A stretch of DNA of 54,913 nt from an uncultured Bacteroidales bacterium (GTDB taxonomy: Bacteria > Bacteroidota > Bacteroidia > Bacteroidales > F082): NCBI GenBank assembly GCA_905233445.1, contig CAJOEP010000015.1, positions 1 through 54,913 on the forward strand. Direction: 5' to 3'. The stretch's first letter is position 1, and every line of letters begins with the position of its first letter. The translations under genes and the position numbers were made by a program. Of the stretch, positions 16,984 through 26,928 are shown one piece after another. The notes below the pieces were generated by a model. That model was not told the DNA's origin. It did no database searches and was given only the letters and a program-made list of their open reading frames with translations.

Positions 16984-18915
16984 TTATTTGTCAAGTATCT
17001 GATACACAGAGTTATTTGACTTGAACTCTGGCACGATGACCTTCATCTGCTTCACAATGTCGAAATCGTTGCAAGTCGGCAAAATCTCAAGAAGTTTACC
17101 AATCTCATTATTTACCTCTTCCTCGGTATATTCACGCACCTTGGCGCGCATAATTTTAGGATGCTCGGTCTTGATGGTGTTCTCTTTCGTTGCCAACAGC
17201 TCTTCATAAAGCTTCTCACCTGGACGCAAGCCAGTGATTTCTATCTGAACGTTAGGCATATGCGAAAGCTTGATCATCTTGCTCGCCAAGTCGTAAATCT
17301 TGACAGGCTTGCCCATATCGAACACGAAGATATCATCGTCCTCGCCAATGGCTCCGGCTTCCAAAACCAAGCTGCAAGCCTCAGGAATGGTCATGAAGTA
17401 ACGGATGATGTTGCGGTCAGTGACGGTGAGCGGTCCGCCGTGAGCCAACTGTTTCTTAAACAACGGGATAACCGAACCGTTTGAACCCAAAACGTTACCG
17501 AATCGTGTGGTCACGAACTTGGTGTTGCTGTTGCGACTTTGAGTGTAAATCTCGGCGATACGCTTAGTGGCACCCATCACATTGGTCGGGTTCACCGCCT
17601 TGTCTGTCGAAATCATCACAAACTTCTCAACGCCATATTTTATTGCCAAATCAGCAACCAATTTGGTACCGAACACGTTCACAAATACCGCCTCGTATGG
17701 GAAGCTCTCCATTAAAGGAACATGTTTATATGCCGCGGCATGATAGATGATCTGTGGCTGATATTTCTCAAACACTTCAGTCATCTTATTGATATCCTTT
17801 ACGTTACCTACGACAAACTCCTTCGGTACAGGGATATGTTTGTATGGCTCCTCGTTGTTCAACTCAAACTGCAAGTCGTACATCGGCGACTCTGCCTGGT
17901 CGAACATCACAAGGCATTTCGGGTTGTGCTGTAACACCTGACGGCATATCTCGCTACCAATAGAGCCTGCTGCTCCTGTCACCATCACAACCTTGCCCTC
18001 AAGCTCGTGTTTAACGTTTTCCTTGCCTAAAACAATTGGTTCTCTTTCCAACAAATCTTCAATCTTAATGTCTTGAATCTGATTGAAATTCAACTGGTCA
18101 CCGTTTATCCATGAATCGACGTGTGGAATGGCTTTTACAGTAACACCAAACTCAATGAGACTGTTGACAATCTCGTTACGTTTCTCGATTTTCAAACTCG
18201 GCATAGCCAAAATAATCATGTTTACATGATATTCGTCGATGAAGTGTTTGTTTAAGACCGTCTCAGGCCTGCGAATCTTCACTCCGTTGATTGATTTTCC
18301 AATCTTCTGATTTGAGTCGTCAATGAATGATATTATATTATATTGAGTCGAAGTGTCCTGATACAGAGCGTTTTGAGTGATAGGACCCGCATCTCCGGCA
18401 CCATAAATAATCACGTTGATTTTGTTAGGCTGCGGACGCAGATACTCATTGTAGATACGTCGAATTGTAAGTCGTCCCAAAACCATGAAAATCAAAGCCA
18501 TGATGCTGATTATCAATGCTGTCGTGTATCTTGATAAGAAGCTGCTTAAACCACTTAAAGCAGGAATATTGTCAACAAAAAGCTTTGTTATGCAAAAAGC
18601 AATAAACACCCAAAATGTTGTCTGTGAAATGCGCTCGATGTCGCGGAATCCCGTGTATCTGATGAGTCCTTTATAAGAACCGGTAAATAGAAATCCGAGT
18701 ATGAAAAACACCAATAATGACGCAGATTTCGTAAAGAACATCACTCTGTCGGCGTTGAATTCTTCAAAACTCTTGTAATACATCAATATCGGAGTGATTA
18801 TCAATGCCATTATGACAAATAAAATATCAATGGCCAGTACATAACCTCTTGATAATGAACCGGAATTGTGTTTTCCAAAGAATAATCTCGCGATTTTTGT
18901 TAAAAACTTTTTCAT
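16984..18915 (-). CDS. Membrane-bound UDP-N-acetyl-sugar 4,6-dehydratase (CapD/PglF/WbpM type)
   Basis: A 643-residue protein. Four or five transmembrane helices lie within residues 1-155, followed by a CoA-binding-like Rossmann domain (about 165-290; VIIYGAGDAG) and a catalytic SDR domain from about 305 (VMVTGAAGSIGSEICRQ). ISTDKAVNPTNVMGATKR near 435 carries the Thr-Asp-Lys triad that replaces the usual Tyr in this family. Such enzymes convert UDP-GlcNAc to a 4-keto-6-deoxy sugar, the first step toward bacillosamine, QuiNAc or FucNAc. It is the last gene of the minus-strand sugar-nucleotide block. tRNA-Thr converges on it from six bases away. Confidence 0.92.
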   Translation of the reverse strand: MKKFLTKIARLFFGKHNSGSLSRGYVLAIDILFVIMALIITPILMYYKSFEEFNADRVMFFTKSASLLVFFILGFLFTGSYKGLIRYTGFRDIERISQTTFWVFIAFCITKLFVDNIPALSGLSSFLSRYTTALIISIMALIFMVLGRLTIRRIYNEYLRPQPNKINVIIYGAGDAGPITQNALYQDTSTQYNIISFIDDSNQKIGKSINGVKIRRPETVLNKHFIDEYHVNMIILAMPSLKIEKRNEIVNSLIEFGVTVKAIPHVDSWINGDQLNFNQIQDIKIEDLLEREPIVLGKENVKHELEGKVVMVTGAAGSIGSEICRQVLQHNPKCLVMFDQAESPMYDLQFELNNEEPYKHIPVPKEFVVGNVKDINKMTEVFEKYQPQIIYHAAAYKHVPLMESFPYEAVFVNVFGTKLVADLAIKYGVEKFVMISTDKAVNPTNVMGATKRIAEIYTQSRNSNTKFVTTRFGNVLGSNGSVIPLFKKQLAHGGPLTVTDRNIIRYFMTIPEACSLVLEAGAIGEDDDIFVFDMGKPVKIYDLASKMIKLSHMPNVQIEITGLRPGEKLYEELLATKENTIKTEHPKIMRAKVREYTEEEVNNEIGKLLEILPTCNDFDIVKQMKVIVPEFKSNNSVYQILDK

Positions 18916-18927
18916 GATATTATTATT

Positions 18928-19974
18928 TTATTTTTGCCATTCTTTAATGAGTTGCTCATCCTGCATCTTGCATATTAGCAGACAGTTGTTGTCATCCACA
19001 ACTATATAATTGTCAAGACCTTGCACTATCACTTTCTTTCTTCCGTAAGAACGTACGATACAGTCTTTGCTATCAACCATTTGAATATTATTTCCAATAA
19101 TTGCATTATTGTTTGCATCGTAAGGGATGTGCGTGTAAAGGCTTCCCCAAGTGCCAATGTCACTCCATCCGAAGCTTGCCGGATACACGAAAACATCTTT
19201 CGATTTCTCCATCACCGCATAGTCGATGCTGATGTTAGGGCATGTCGGGAAAAGCTCGTCGATGACGTTCTGCTCGTCATTTTGATAGAAATGCGGTTCT
19301 ATTTTGTTGAAAACTTCCGCTAAATCAGGCACAAGTTTCGCAATCGTGTTGACCACCATCTTGACATTCCAGATGAAGATGCCGGCGTTCCAGTAGTAAC
19401 CACCGTCGGCAAGGTATTTCTTGGCTGTCTCGAGGTTCGGTTTCTCCTTGAAAGCCTCCACTTTCTGGATTTTCTCCTTCGAGTTGGCATCCACCGACTT
19501 GATGTAACCGTAGCCCGTTTCAGGTCTCGTAGGCATCATTCCGAGCGTCACGATGACGTCGTTGTTCTTAGTATATTCAAGTGATTCCTTAATCACCTCC
19601 TGGAAATGCGGCACATCTAGCACGAGATGGTCTGCAGGGGAGAACACAAGGTTCGCATCAGGATATTTGGCGTAAATCTTGCGGCTCACATACTCAATGC
19701 AAGGTGCGGTGTTGCGCATGCAAGGTTCCATAAGTATCTGTGTCTCAGGTACTTCCGGAAGCTGTTCCATCACGATGTCTTTATATTTCTTCGATGTCAC
19801 AATCCACACATGGTCAGGGGCGATGATGCCTGCAAAACGCTCCACCGTGAGCTGTATCATAGTCTTCCCAATGCCCATCACGTCGATGAACTGCTTCGGT
19901 TTTTCAGGAATCGACATCGGCCAAAAACGAGAGCCGACACCGCCAGCCATTATAATAAGGTGATTATTATTCAT
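18928..19974 (-). CDS. Mannose-1-phosphate guanylyltransferase
   Basis: A 348-residue nucleotidyltransferase with the GT-A-like start MAGGVGSRFWPMSIPEKPKQ, the signature of GDP-mannose pyrophosphorylases. AFKEKPN and YWNAGIFIWN near residues 175-200 fit the family. The length is that of a single-domain enzyme, without the phosphomannose isomerase domain of the long ManC/AlgA proteins. It makes GDP-mannose from mannose-1-phosphate and GTP, the precursor of mannose and GDP-fucose units. It follows galE by eight bases and precedes the dehydratase by 12. Confidence 0.92.
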   Translation of the reverse strand: MNNNHLIIMAGGVGSRFWPMSIPEKPKQFIDVMGIGKTMIQLTVERFAGIIAPDHVWIVTSKKYKDIVMEQLPEVPETQILMEPCMRNTAPCIEYVSRKIYAKYPDANLVFSPADHLVLDVPHFQEVIKESLEYTKNNDVIVTLGMMPTRPETGYGYIKSVDANSKEKIQKVEAFKEKPNLETAKKYLADGGYYWNAGIFIWNVKMVVNTIAKLVPDLAEVFNKIEPHFYQNDEQNVIDELFPTCPNISIDYAVMEKSKDVFVYPASFGWSDIGTWGSLYTHIPYDANNNAIIGNNIQMVDSKDCIVRSYGRKKVIVQGLDNYIVVDDNNCLLICKMQDEQLIKEWQK

Positions 19975-19982
19975 TTCAAAAA

Positions 19983-21032
19983 CTACTTGTCAATTTTAAA
20001 ACATGTTTTTCCTTCACGGTATGCTTTTTCCCATTCCCATGCGCTGTGTGTCATGTCGTCGAGTGTGCGCTCGGCTTTCCAGCCCAACTCCTTATTAGTA
20101 TATGTAGGGTCGGCCCAAATCTTCACGATGTCGCCGGCTCTTCTGCCCACGATTTCGTATTTCAGCTTGAGATTATTGCTTCTCTCGAACGATTTGATGA
20201 TGTCAAGAACCGAGTATCCAGTGCCTGTTCCGACGTTAAACACCTCGAAATTGGCTTTCATCTTGCCTTGAATCATGCGTTCCACCGCTTTCACATGAGC
20301 TTTCGCCAAATCCATGATGTGGATGTAATCGCGTATCGGGGTTCCGTCAGGTGTGTCGTAGTCATCGCCGAACACTCTCAGGAAAGGACGGATGCCGTAA
20401 GCGGTCTGCGTGACGTATGGCATGAGGTTTGCCGGCACTCCAAACGGCAACTCACCGAGTTTTGCGCTCTCGTGCGCTCCGACAGGGTTGAAATAACGTA
20501 AGGCAATGGCATTCAAACCTTTATAGGCCACAATGCAGTCCTGCATAATCTCCTCTGCAATCTGTTTGGTGTTGCCGTAAGGGCATTCCGCCTTTTTGAT
20601 AGGTGCTTTCTCTGAAATAGGCAGATTCTCCGGGTCAGGCTCGCCATAAACGGTACATGACGATGAGAAAACAAGGTTCTCAACGCCGTATTTGTTCATC
20701 GACTCAAGGATATTCATCAACGAATCGAGGTTGTTGCGGTAATATTTCAAAGGCTGTTCCACCGATTCGCCCACCGCTTTGTGTGCGGCAAAATGAATTA
20801 CACCTTTGATGTCGCGATGACGGCTGAAAAAATCATCGACTTTTGCCCTGTCTGCAAGGTCGAACTGCTCGAACTCAGGCTTTTTGCCAGTAATTGAAGC
20901 AATAGCGTCAAGCGCTTCAATTCTTGAATTAAACAAAGCATCAACAATGATTACATCGTAACCTTGCTGCTGCAGCTCTACTGTGGTGTGGGAACCGATA
21001 AACCCCGTTCCTCCGGTGACTAATATTTTCAT
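19983..21032 (-). CDS. galE: UDP-glucose 4-epimerase
   Basis: A 349-residue extended SDR. GGTGFIGSHTTVEL binds NAD, SSSCTVYGEPD carries the catalytic Ser, and YGNTKQIAEEI is the YxxxK motif. RYFNPVGAH and RDYIHIMDLAKAH are typical of GalE. It interconverts UDP-glucose and UDP-galactose (and possibly the N-acetylated forms) for the Leloir pathway and glycan synthesis. It lies 29 bases after the wlbA-like gene and eight bases before the guanylyltransferase gene. Confidence 0.95.
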   Translation of the reverse strand: MKILVTGGTGFIGSHTTVELQQQGYDVIIVDALFNSRIEALDAIASITGKKPEFEQFDLADRAKVDDFFSRHRDIKGVIHFAAHKAVGESVEQPLKYYRNNLDSLMNILESMNKYGVENLVFSSSCTVYGEPDPENLPISEKAPIKKAECPYGNTKQIAEEIMQDCIVAYKGLNAIALRYFNPVGAHESAKLGELPFGVPANLMPYVTQTAYGIRPFLRVFGDDYDTPDGTPIRDYIHIMDLAKAHVKAVERMIQGKMKANFEVFNVGTGTGYSVLDIIKSFERSNNLKLKYEIVGRRAGDIVKIWADPTYTNKELGWKAERTLDDMTHSAWEWEKAYREGKTCFKIDK

Positions 21033-21061
21033 AAGTTGTTCAGTTAATCATTTATTCAGTT

Positions 21062-22030
21062 TTAACGCCATCCAAAAGGATGTTCTGCCAACGGCAATTT
21101 AGCCAGCGGATGGTAATCCCCTACAAATCCAATCGGTGTCGCGTTTCTAATCTGGTAAACTATATCGATGCAGTTTCTGGCCTCCGAAATGCGGTAACCT
21201 TCTCCTGCGAGAATTTTTTCGTAACTCTTGGTGTGCAAATCGTTGAATCCCACGCTAAACTCAAACTCAGAGCCGTCAATCATGATGGTGCGGTAGGTCT
21301 TTTTCTCACCTTGAACAGCGTTTTCTGGAAGTGTCTCCGCATTGATACTCAAGAAATAACGCACTCTTGCCTTCTTCATCTCGAGATAACCGGCAATGCG
21401 GTCGTGCGACGAAATGTGCACAATGCTTTTGGTTACCGGACCGAAAACCCACGAAAGCATGTCATAAAAATGTATTCCTATGTTCGTGGCGATGCCACCG
21501 CTCTTGTTGATGTTGCCCTTCCACGAGGTGTAGTACCAGTTGCCTCTCGCTGTGATATATGTCAAATCGACATCATAAATCTTGTCTTTCGGACCCTCGT
21601 CGATTTTCTTTTTCAATGCTACTATCGAGTCGTGAAGGCGAAGCTGAAGTATTGTGTATGCTTTATGTCCTGTACTTTGTTCGACTTTCTCCAAGGCATC
21701 GATATTCCAGGGGTTCAGTACCACAGGCTTTTCGCATATGACGTCGGCACCGAGACGCAAACCATATCTTATATGCGCGTCGTGCAGATAGTTTGGTGTG
21801 CAAACAGTTACGAAATCTATATTTGTACCACGTTCAATCAAACGTGTGTTGTGTCTGTCAAACAATTCCTGCTCAGTAAAAAACGCCGCATTCGGGAAAT
21901 AGCTGTCCATGATGCCCACCGAATCGCTCTTGTCATAGGCAGAAACCATAACATTCCCCGTGTCTTTTATCGCCTTCAAATGTCTCGGCGCAATATAACC
22001 TCCAACCCCGATAATCGCAAAATTCTTCAT
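21062..22030 (-). CDS. Gfo/Idh/MocA-family sugar-nucleotide dehydrogenase, WlbA/WbpB-like
   Basis: A 322-residue NAD-dependent oxidoreductase. GVGGYIAPRHLKAI is the nucleotide loop and ADVICEKPVVLNPWN holds the EKP motif. The sequence resembles WlbA/WbpB, which oxidise the 3-position of UDP-GlcNAc(A) en route to 2,3-diacetamido sugars. The next upstream gene in the operon is a WlbB/WbpD-like acetyltransferase, which supports this. The 3-aminotransferase that should act between them is not adjacent; the DegT-type enzyme at 45053 is one candidate. An AACTGCC-type repeat separates it from the acetyltransferase gene. Confidence 0.85.
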   Translation of the reverse strand: MKNFAIIGVGGYIAPRHLKAIKDTGNVMVSAYDKSDSVGIMDSYFPNAAFFTEQELFDRHNTRLIERGTNIDFVTVCTPNYLHDAHIRYGLRLGADVICEKPVVLNPWNIDALEKVEQSTGHKAYTILQLRLHDSIVALKKKIDEGPKDKIYDVDLTYITARGNWYYTSWKGNINKSGGIATNIGIHFYDMLSWVFGPVTKSIVHISSHDRIAGYLEMKKARVRYFLSINAETLPENAVQGEKKTYRTIMIDGSEFEFSVGFNDLHTKSYEKILAGEGYRISEARNCIDIVYQIRNATPIGFVGDYHPLAKLPLAEHPFGWR

Positions 22031-22040
22031 ATATAATAAA

Positions 22041-22116
22041 TTACCAGTTACCAGTTAGCAGTTGGCAGTTGGTAGTTAGTAAAACTTCTAACTGCCAACT
22101 GCTAACTTCTAACTAA
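22041..22116. repeat. CAGTTRGC/AACTGCC heptamer hairpin array
   Basis: The left arm (22041-22079) has words AGTTACC, AGTTAGC, AGTTGGC, AGTTGGT, AGTTAGT. The right arm (22085-22116) has the reverse complements, with AGTTAGCAGTTGGCAGTT matched exactly. The array supplies the last residues and TAG stop codon (22102-22104) of the acetyltransferase gene. Confidence 0.93.
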
Positions 22117-22653
22117 TATATCATTATTAAGTTTATATGCTCTCCCACATTCACATTTTAAACTTTTATCAAGTTTCTTACCGCACTCACAAACCCAGCC
22201 TATCTGTTTTGCCGGCACTCCTGCCATCAGAGCGTAATCCTTCACATCCTTTGTGACGACCGCGCCGGCCGCTATCATAGCGCTCTTTCCTATGGTGTGT
22301 CCGCAAACAACGGTGCAGTTGGCACCAAGCGAAGCACCTTCTTTTATTAATGTCTTTGCATAAACGCCGTGCACCGGAAAGTGCGCCCGTGGTGTCACGA
22401 CATTCGTAAATACGCAGCTCGGACCGCAAAACACGTTGTCTTCAATCTCCACGCCCTCATACACCGACACGTTGTTTTGAATCCTGACGCCGTTTCCAAT
22501 CTTTACATTGTTTCCGATGTTGACATTCTGTCCCAGCGAGCAGTTTTCTCCTATCACCGCACCCTTCTGGATATGACAGAAATGCCAGATTTTGGTGCCG
22601 TCGCCAACGACGGCACCTTCATCTATAAAACTCGATTCGTGTTTAAAAAACAT
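22102..22653 (-). CDS. Hexapeptide-repeat N-acetyltransferase, WlbB/WbpD-like
   Basis: A 183-residue left-handed beta-helix acyltransferase with repeated hexapeptides (for example AVIGENCSLGQNVNIGNNV). GVYAKTLIKEGASLGANCTV and ALMAGVPAKQIGWVCECG match enzymes that acetylate the 3-amino group of UDP-2-acetamido-3-amino-sugars. The C-terminal tail contains two CECG motifs that may bind a metal. The start ATG overlaps the nagB stop (TAATG). The final VRS and TAG stop are encoded by the adjoining repeat array, so the natural C-terminus may have been altered by the repeat. Confidence 0.87.
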   Translation of the reverse strand: MFFKHESSFIDEGAVVGDGTKIWHFCHIQKGAVIGENCSLGQNVNIGNNVKIGNGVRIQNNVSVYEGVEIEDNVFCGPSCVFTNVVTPRAHFPVHGVYAKTLIKEGASLGANCTVVCGHTIGKSAMIAAGAVVTKDVKDYALMAGVPAKQIGWVCECGKKLDKSLKCECGRAYKLNNDILVRS

Positions 22654-23444
22654 TATAAGTTCGCTTTTTCAATGTCTTTGAAATAGTTCACCGTGCCGAC
22701 TTTCAGCTCTTCTGTCGCTGCATCGTCGCACACGATGATGCCTTTCGGATGCATCTGCAATGCGCTCACAGTGCAGAGATGGCAGACACCGCCTTCGATA
22801 GCTGCAGCCAAAGCACGTGCCTTGTTGTGACCGTTTGCGAGAATCATCACCTCGTCGCTGTCCATCACTGTGCCAACACCGACTGTCAAAGCGGTCTTAG
22901 GCACCTTATTGATGTCGTTCTCAAAGAAACGTGAGTTGGCAATGATAGTATCTGTTGTCAATGACTTCACTCTTGTGCGTGATGTCAGTGATGAACCTGG
23001 CTCGTTGAATGCGATATGGCCGTCAGGACCGATGCCGCCCATGAACAGGTGGATGCCGCCGTAGCTCTTGATCTTGGCCTCATAACGTGCGCATTCGGCC
23101 TCGAGGTCTTCAGCGTTGCCGTTGAGAATGTTGACGTTTTCTTTCTTCACATCGACATGGCTGAAGAAGTTGTTCCACATGAATGAATGGTAGCTCTCCG
23201 GATGGTTTTCCGGAATCTTCACGTACTCGTCCATGTTGAATGTCACAACATTCTGGAAAGAAACTTTTCCTGCTTTGTAAGCCTCGATGAGGCATTTGTA
23301 TGTTCCAATAGGTGTTGAGCCTGTAGGAAGTCCGAGGATGAACGGCTTCTCTGCTGTCGGCTTGAATTCATTGATTCTGCGGACGATATGATTTGCCGCC
23401 CACTGTGACATCTTTTCGTAATTCGGTTCAATAATTACTCTCAT
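22653..23444 (-). CDS. nagB: Glucosamine-6-phosphate deaminase
   Basis: A 263-residue isomerase/deaminase converting glucosamine-6-phosphate to fructose-6-phosphate and ammonia. [13 protein letters not shown] binds phosphate, [17 protein letters not shown] carries the catalytic Asp, and [17 protein letters not shown] carries the catalytic His and Glu. RVKSLT and [13 protein letters not shown] complete the family pattern. It lies between DUF4954 (22 bases upstream) and the acetyltransferase gene (TAATG overlap), linking hexosamine supply to amino-sugar synthesis. Confidence 0.96.
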   Translation of the reverse strand: MRVIIEPNYEKMSQWAANHIVRRINEFKPTAEKPFILGLPTGSTPIGTYKCLIEAYKAGKVSFQNVVTFNMDEYVKIPENHPESYHSFMWNNFFSHVDVKKENVNILNGNAEDLEAECARYEAKIKSYGGIHLFMGGIGPDGHIAFNEPGSSLTSRTRVKSLTTDTIIANSRFFENDINKVPKTALTVGVGTVMDSDEVMILANGHNKARALAAAIEGGVCHLCTVSALQMHPKGIIVCDDAATEELKVGTVNYFKDIEKANL

Positions 23445-23466
23445 TTTTTTATGTTTTTTAGGGTTT

Positions 23467-25674
23467 TCATTTTACTAATTCTCTTGCGTCGGCAATGTAT
23501 TTCAGTCCGACTTCTGTTTCTTTTCTGATTTGTTTGACGAAGCTGTTGTCTTCGAGTTTTCCATTCACCGCATCACGCTCTTCAAGATTGCGGAATGTCG
23601 AGTTACGGATAGTGTTTTCGTAGTCTTTCTTTCTTGACTCATAAACCTGGTCGCACACGTAGCGAAGCACTTTCTCACCTCTGTTGAGTGCGTCGTTGAA
23701 GATTTCTTTTGTCAAAGAAGGACACTTGTCGTAGATAAATCTCAATGCTTGATAACAGTGTAACAGCTTGTCTTTCTGATACTTATTCCAAAGAGCGTTA
23801 TAACGGCTGTGGATGTCGTCCCAGCTATTGAGCGTACCGCTGCAGATATCATCAATGAGTCTCTCGAGGTCGTCTTCTGTCACCAGCTGACCACCCATGT
23901 TGATCCATTCGCGCTGACGCACGTTGGTGAGATGTTTGCACATGCTGTCAAATGTCTCATCAGGATTGTTTTCAAGATATCTGATGATGTTGTTGACAGC
24001 ATAGTAGATAATCATGTCTTCGTAAGCGTGATATGCCTCATAAGGCTTGAGTATCACAACTTTACGATGCGATTTTTCCATTTCTTCGCCAAGGACTTCA
24101 AGACCTTTCACTACAGCTTTGTCGCCATTGAGAAGCTTGTGCCCGAGTTCACGCAAAGTGTAGTATTCCTGCTCCGGATTTTCACCTTTCGAGCGCAGAT
24201 AAGCCTTAGCTGTCCAAACCTCAAGAAGCTTGCGTCCGGCAATGACTTCCTCCATGGTATCAGGCGCAAATGTCTCAAACTCAATGTTTTGAATTCTGCG
24301 TTTACGTTTGTCGCGTTTCTGATATTTCGAGGTGTTACGTGCAATGGCGTACATATTATACATCCACCAGTATGCCGGCATAACCTCGAGTTGGTCTTTC
24401 GAAACGTTGTTGTTCACCAAAGCAAACGGCAGTCTGATGTTCATCTCATTCGGATAGTCGGCTTTCGAAAGTAGAGTGAATGAAGCGAACTTCGATGAGT
24501 GCTTGACACTGGAGCAAAGACCTGGCCAAAAACCGCGTTTTGCCACTATCTCACCGTCAGTGGCACGGCTGTTGTGGTTTGAACCGAGGGTTGCACCTGC
24601 CGCCATGTTGCTCTGTCCCATAACACAAGCTGCAATCAGGAACGAGTTGTTGTGATGCTGCTCGTGAGCCGGGAAGATGAGGTTGTTCAACACCTCGCAG
24701 CATGAAATCGTCGAGTTGTCACCTAAGATTGAATAGATGACACGTGCTCCATATTTCAGGTTGCAGTTGTCACCGATGACGAAACGTGTCGCCACAACCG
24801 AATAGAAGATATGACAGCCGTAGCCCACGATGCCGTTGACCAAAATCACGCCTTCGCCAATCTGTGTCGGCTCTTCCTCTGATGAGTTTATCGTGATGTT
24901 TTTCAGTTTGTTAGCACCTTTGATGTAGCAGCAAGGACCAATCTTCGCATCCTTGATAATCCAAGAGTTCTTGATAACGCAGCCTTCGCCTATTGTGCCG
25001 TAGTAACCTCTGCGGGCATCGAACGATTTCTGTGTAATCTCAAAAAGTCTGTCCTGAAGTGGCTGAATATCAGTGTATTTTGCCCAAAGATAAGCATCGG
25101 CAGTAATCATTCCGTCGAATGGCAAAACCCTACGTCCACCAGCCTCATTCATGAGTTCGAGCCACACTCGCACGTCTTCCGACTCGCCTTCTTTCAAGAT
25201 ACCGTTACCGAATTTTGAGTGGTCGGTGCATGAAACTTCGTGTACGTTGAAGAGGATACAGCGCTCGCCGATGATGTAATTTGCGATGTAATGAACATCG
25301 TGAATGGCAACGTAGTCGCCGATGTCGCAAGAAATGATAGTGCTATCGGTTATACCGCACGCCATCTTCAAGTCGTGATACTGCAGCACCACGTTTTTGA
25401 TGGCTCCGATTCGCACCATGCCATAGAAACGATTGTTTTTCACCAAGTTAGTGTCGAAATCGTCAGTCACGAGGATGTCATCCCAACTGGTGGCTGTATT
25501 GCTGTTCTTCACGAGACGCTCGATCTCGTCGGAACGCAAATGACGCCAATCGTTTGCAGGCTTTTTTGTTTGTTGATTTCTAAAATAATATTCATCGAGA
25601 CCGTCATGCAGATACTTCTTATCGATGAAGTTCTCGTAAATACTTTCGTATGGTATTAATGTTACTTTGTCCAT
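23467..25674 (-). CDS. DUF4954 family protein with left-handed beta-helix
   Basis: A 735-residue protein of a family largely confined to Bacteroidota and relatives. The region from about 90 to 350 is rich in hexapeptide-like repeats ([58 protein letters not shown]), suggesting a beta-helix like that of acyl- or nucleotidyltransferases. [20 protein letters not shown] and LGSNHNSR are striking conserved-looking blocks. The C-terminal half is mainly helical and charged. The activity is unknown. Its place between rfbB and nagB points to sugar-nucleotide or amino-sugar metabolism (inference). Confidence 0.85.
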   Translation of the reverse strand: MDKVTLIPYESIYENFIDKKYLHDGLDEYYFRNQQTKKPANDWRHLRSDEIERLVKNSNTATSWDDILVTDDFDTNLVKNNRFYGMVRIGAIKNVVLQYHDLKMACGITDSTIISCDIGDYVAIHDVHYIANYIIGERCILFNVHEVSCTDHSKFGNGILKEGESEDVRVWLELMNEAGGRRVLPFDGMITADAYLWAKYTDIQPLQDRLFEITQKSFDARRGYYGTIGEGCVIKNSWIIKDAKIGPCCYIKGANKLKNITINSSEEEPTQIGEGVILVNGIVGYGCHIFYSVVATRFVIGDNCNLKYGARVIYSILGDNSTISCCEVLNNLIFPAHEQHHNNSFLIAACVMGQSNMAAGATLGSNHNSRATDGEIVAKRGFWPGLCSSVKHSSKFASFTLLSKADYPNEMNIRLPFALVNNNVSKDQLEVMPAYWWMYNMYAIARNTSKYQKRDKRKRRIQNIEFETFAPDTMEEVIAGRKLLEVWTAKAYLRSKGENPEQEYYTLRELGHKLLNGDKAVVKGLEVLGEEMEKSHRKVVILKPYEAYHAYEDMIIYYAVNNIIRYLENNPDETFDSMCKHLTNVRQREWINMGGQLVTEDDLERLIDDICSGTLNSWDDIHSRYNALWNKYQKDKLLHCYQALRFIYDKCPSLTKEIFNDALNRGEKVLRYVCDQVYESRKKDYENTIRNSTFRNLEERDAVNGKLEDNSFVKQIRKETEVGLKYIADARELVK

Positions 25675-25729
25675 TTTTTATTTTTTTTAGGGTTCAATTT
25701 ATTGCTTCTCAATTATATAATAAACCCTA

Positions 25730-25754
25730 TTAATCACGGCCAAGGCGTGACTAC
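25730..25754. repeat. Imperfect GTAG-type palindrome
   Basis: Read on the minus strand it begins GTAGTCACGCCTTGGCCGTG and ends ATTAA: a near-palindrome centred on CCTTGG. It lies in the spacer between rfbB and DUF4954 and resembles the palindromes at 931 and 28777 in length and GTAG end. The rest of this 120-base spacer is AT-rich with no gene. Confidence 0.6.
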
Positions 25755-25794
25755 ACGCGCATATCTGCATTTCGCTTTGATAATATGTGAAAGT

Positions 25795-26928
25795 TTACCT
25801 GTTCGCATACATCGACTCGTAATATTTCTCGTATTCGCCGGATGTGATGTTATCCATCCAGGCCTGGTTCTCAAGATACCATTTCACTGTCTTTTCAATG
25901 CCTTCTTCGAATTGCAGACTCGGTTCCCAGCCTAATTCACGCTGCAGTTTCGATGAATCGATGGCATATCTCATGTCATGTCCTGCACGATCGGTCACAA
26001 AAGTGATGAGATCCATATCCTCGCCTTCCTTTCTGCCCAAAAGCCTATCGACCGTATTGATGACAACCTTAATGATATCAATGTTTTTCCACTCGTTGAA
26101 GCCGCCGATGTTGTATGTCTCGGCTATCGTTCCCATGTGGAAAATGAGGTCGATTGCTCTTGCGTGGTCTTCAACATACAACCAGTCGCGCACGTTCTCG
26201 CCTTTGCCGTATACCGGAAGAGGCTTTCTGTGACGTATATTATTGATAAACAATGGTATAAGCTTCTCTGGGAACTGATAAGGACCGTAGTTGTTCGAGC
26301 AGTTTGTCACGATTGTCGGCATGCCGTAGGTGTCGTGGAACGCTCTCACAAAGTGGTCTGAGCTCGCTTTTGATGCCGAATACGGCGAATGCGGCATATA
26401 TTTCAAATCTTCTGTGAAAAATTTGCTTCCGTAGGCGAGATGGTGTTTGCCAGAGCTTGCTTTTGTCGTGAACGGAGGCTCAATACCTTCTGGATCAGTC
26501 ATTTCCAATGCGCCGTAAACCTCATCGGTCGAGATGTGGTAGAATCGTTTGCCTTCCCATTTCTCCGGAAGCTGTTCCCAAGTCAGCTTAGCCGCCTGAA
26601 GCATGCTCAAAGTGCCCATGACATTGGTCTGCGCGAATGTGAACGGGTCTTTAATCGAGCGGTCAACATGGCTCTCGGCTGCAAGGTGAATCACACCGTC
26701 GACGTTGTATTTCTTGAAGATTTCCATTATCGTCTCGAAGTCGCAGATGTCTGCCTTCACGAATGTGTAATTAGGTTTGTCTTCAATGTCTTTGAGGTTG
26801 GCGAGGTTGCCAGCGTATGTCAGCTTATCGACGTTAATGATATGATAATCAGGATATTTGTTCACAAAAAGTCTTACAACGTGACTTCCGATGAATCCTG
26901 CACCGCCGGTGATGATGATGTTTTTCAT
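25795..26928 (-). CDS. rfbB: dTDP-glucose 4,6-dehydratase
   Basis: A 377-residue extended SDR. GGAGFIGSHVVRLF binds NAD, ISTDEVYGAL carries the catalytic Thr-Asp-Glu, and PYSASKASSDHFVRAFH carries YxxxK. NNYGPYQFPEKLIPLFI and GKGENVRDWLYVEDHA are typical. It makes dTDP-4-keto-6-deoxyglucose. The ATG overlaps the end of rfbD (ATGA), showing translational coupling. The glucose-1-phosphate thymidylyltransferase gene (rfbA) is not present in the window. Confidence 0.96.
   Translation of the reverse strand: MKNIIITGGAGFIGSHVVRLFVNKYPDYHIINVDKLTYAGNLANLKDIEDKPNYTFVKADICDFETIMEIFKKYNVDGVIHLAAESHVDRSIKDPFTFAQTNVMGTLSMLQAAKLTWEQLPEKWEGKRFYHISTDEVYGALEMTDPEGIEPPFTTKASSGKHHLAYGSKFFTEDLKYMPHSPYSASKASSDHFVRAFHDTYGMPTIVTNCSNNYGPYQFPEKLIPLFINNIRHRKPLPVYGKGENVRDWLYVEDHARAIDLIFHMGTIAETYNIGGFNEWKNIDIIKVVINTVDRLLGRKEGEDMDLITFVTDRAGHDMRYAIDSSKLQRELGWEPSLQFEEGIEKTVKWYLENQAWMDNITSGEYEKYYESMYANR

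Noticed and set aside
21080..22036. 318-codon plus-strand frame opposite the WlbA-like gene
   Set aside because: The minus strand encodes a complete Gfo/Idh/MocA protein; the plus frame has no recognisable motifs and is rich in Cys, Arg and His as expected of a shadow.
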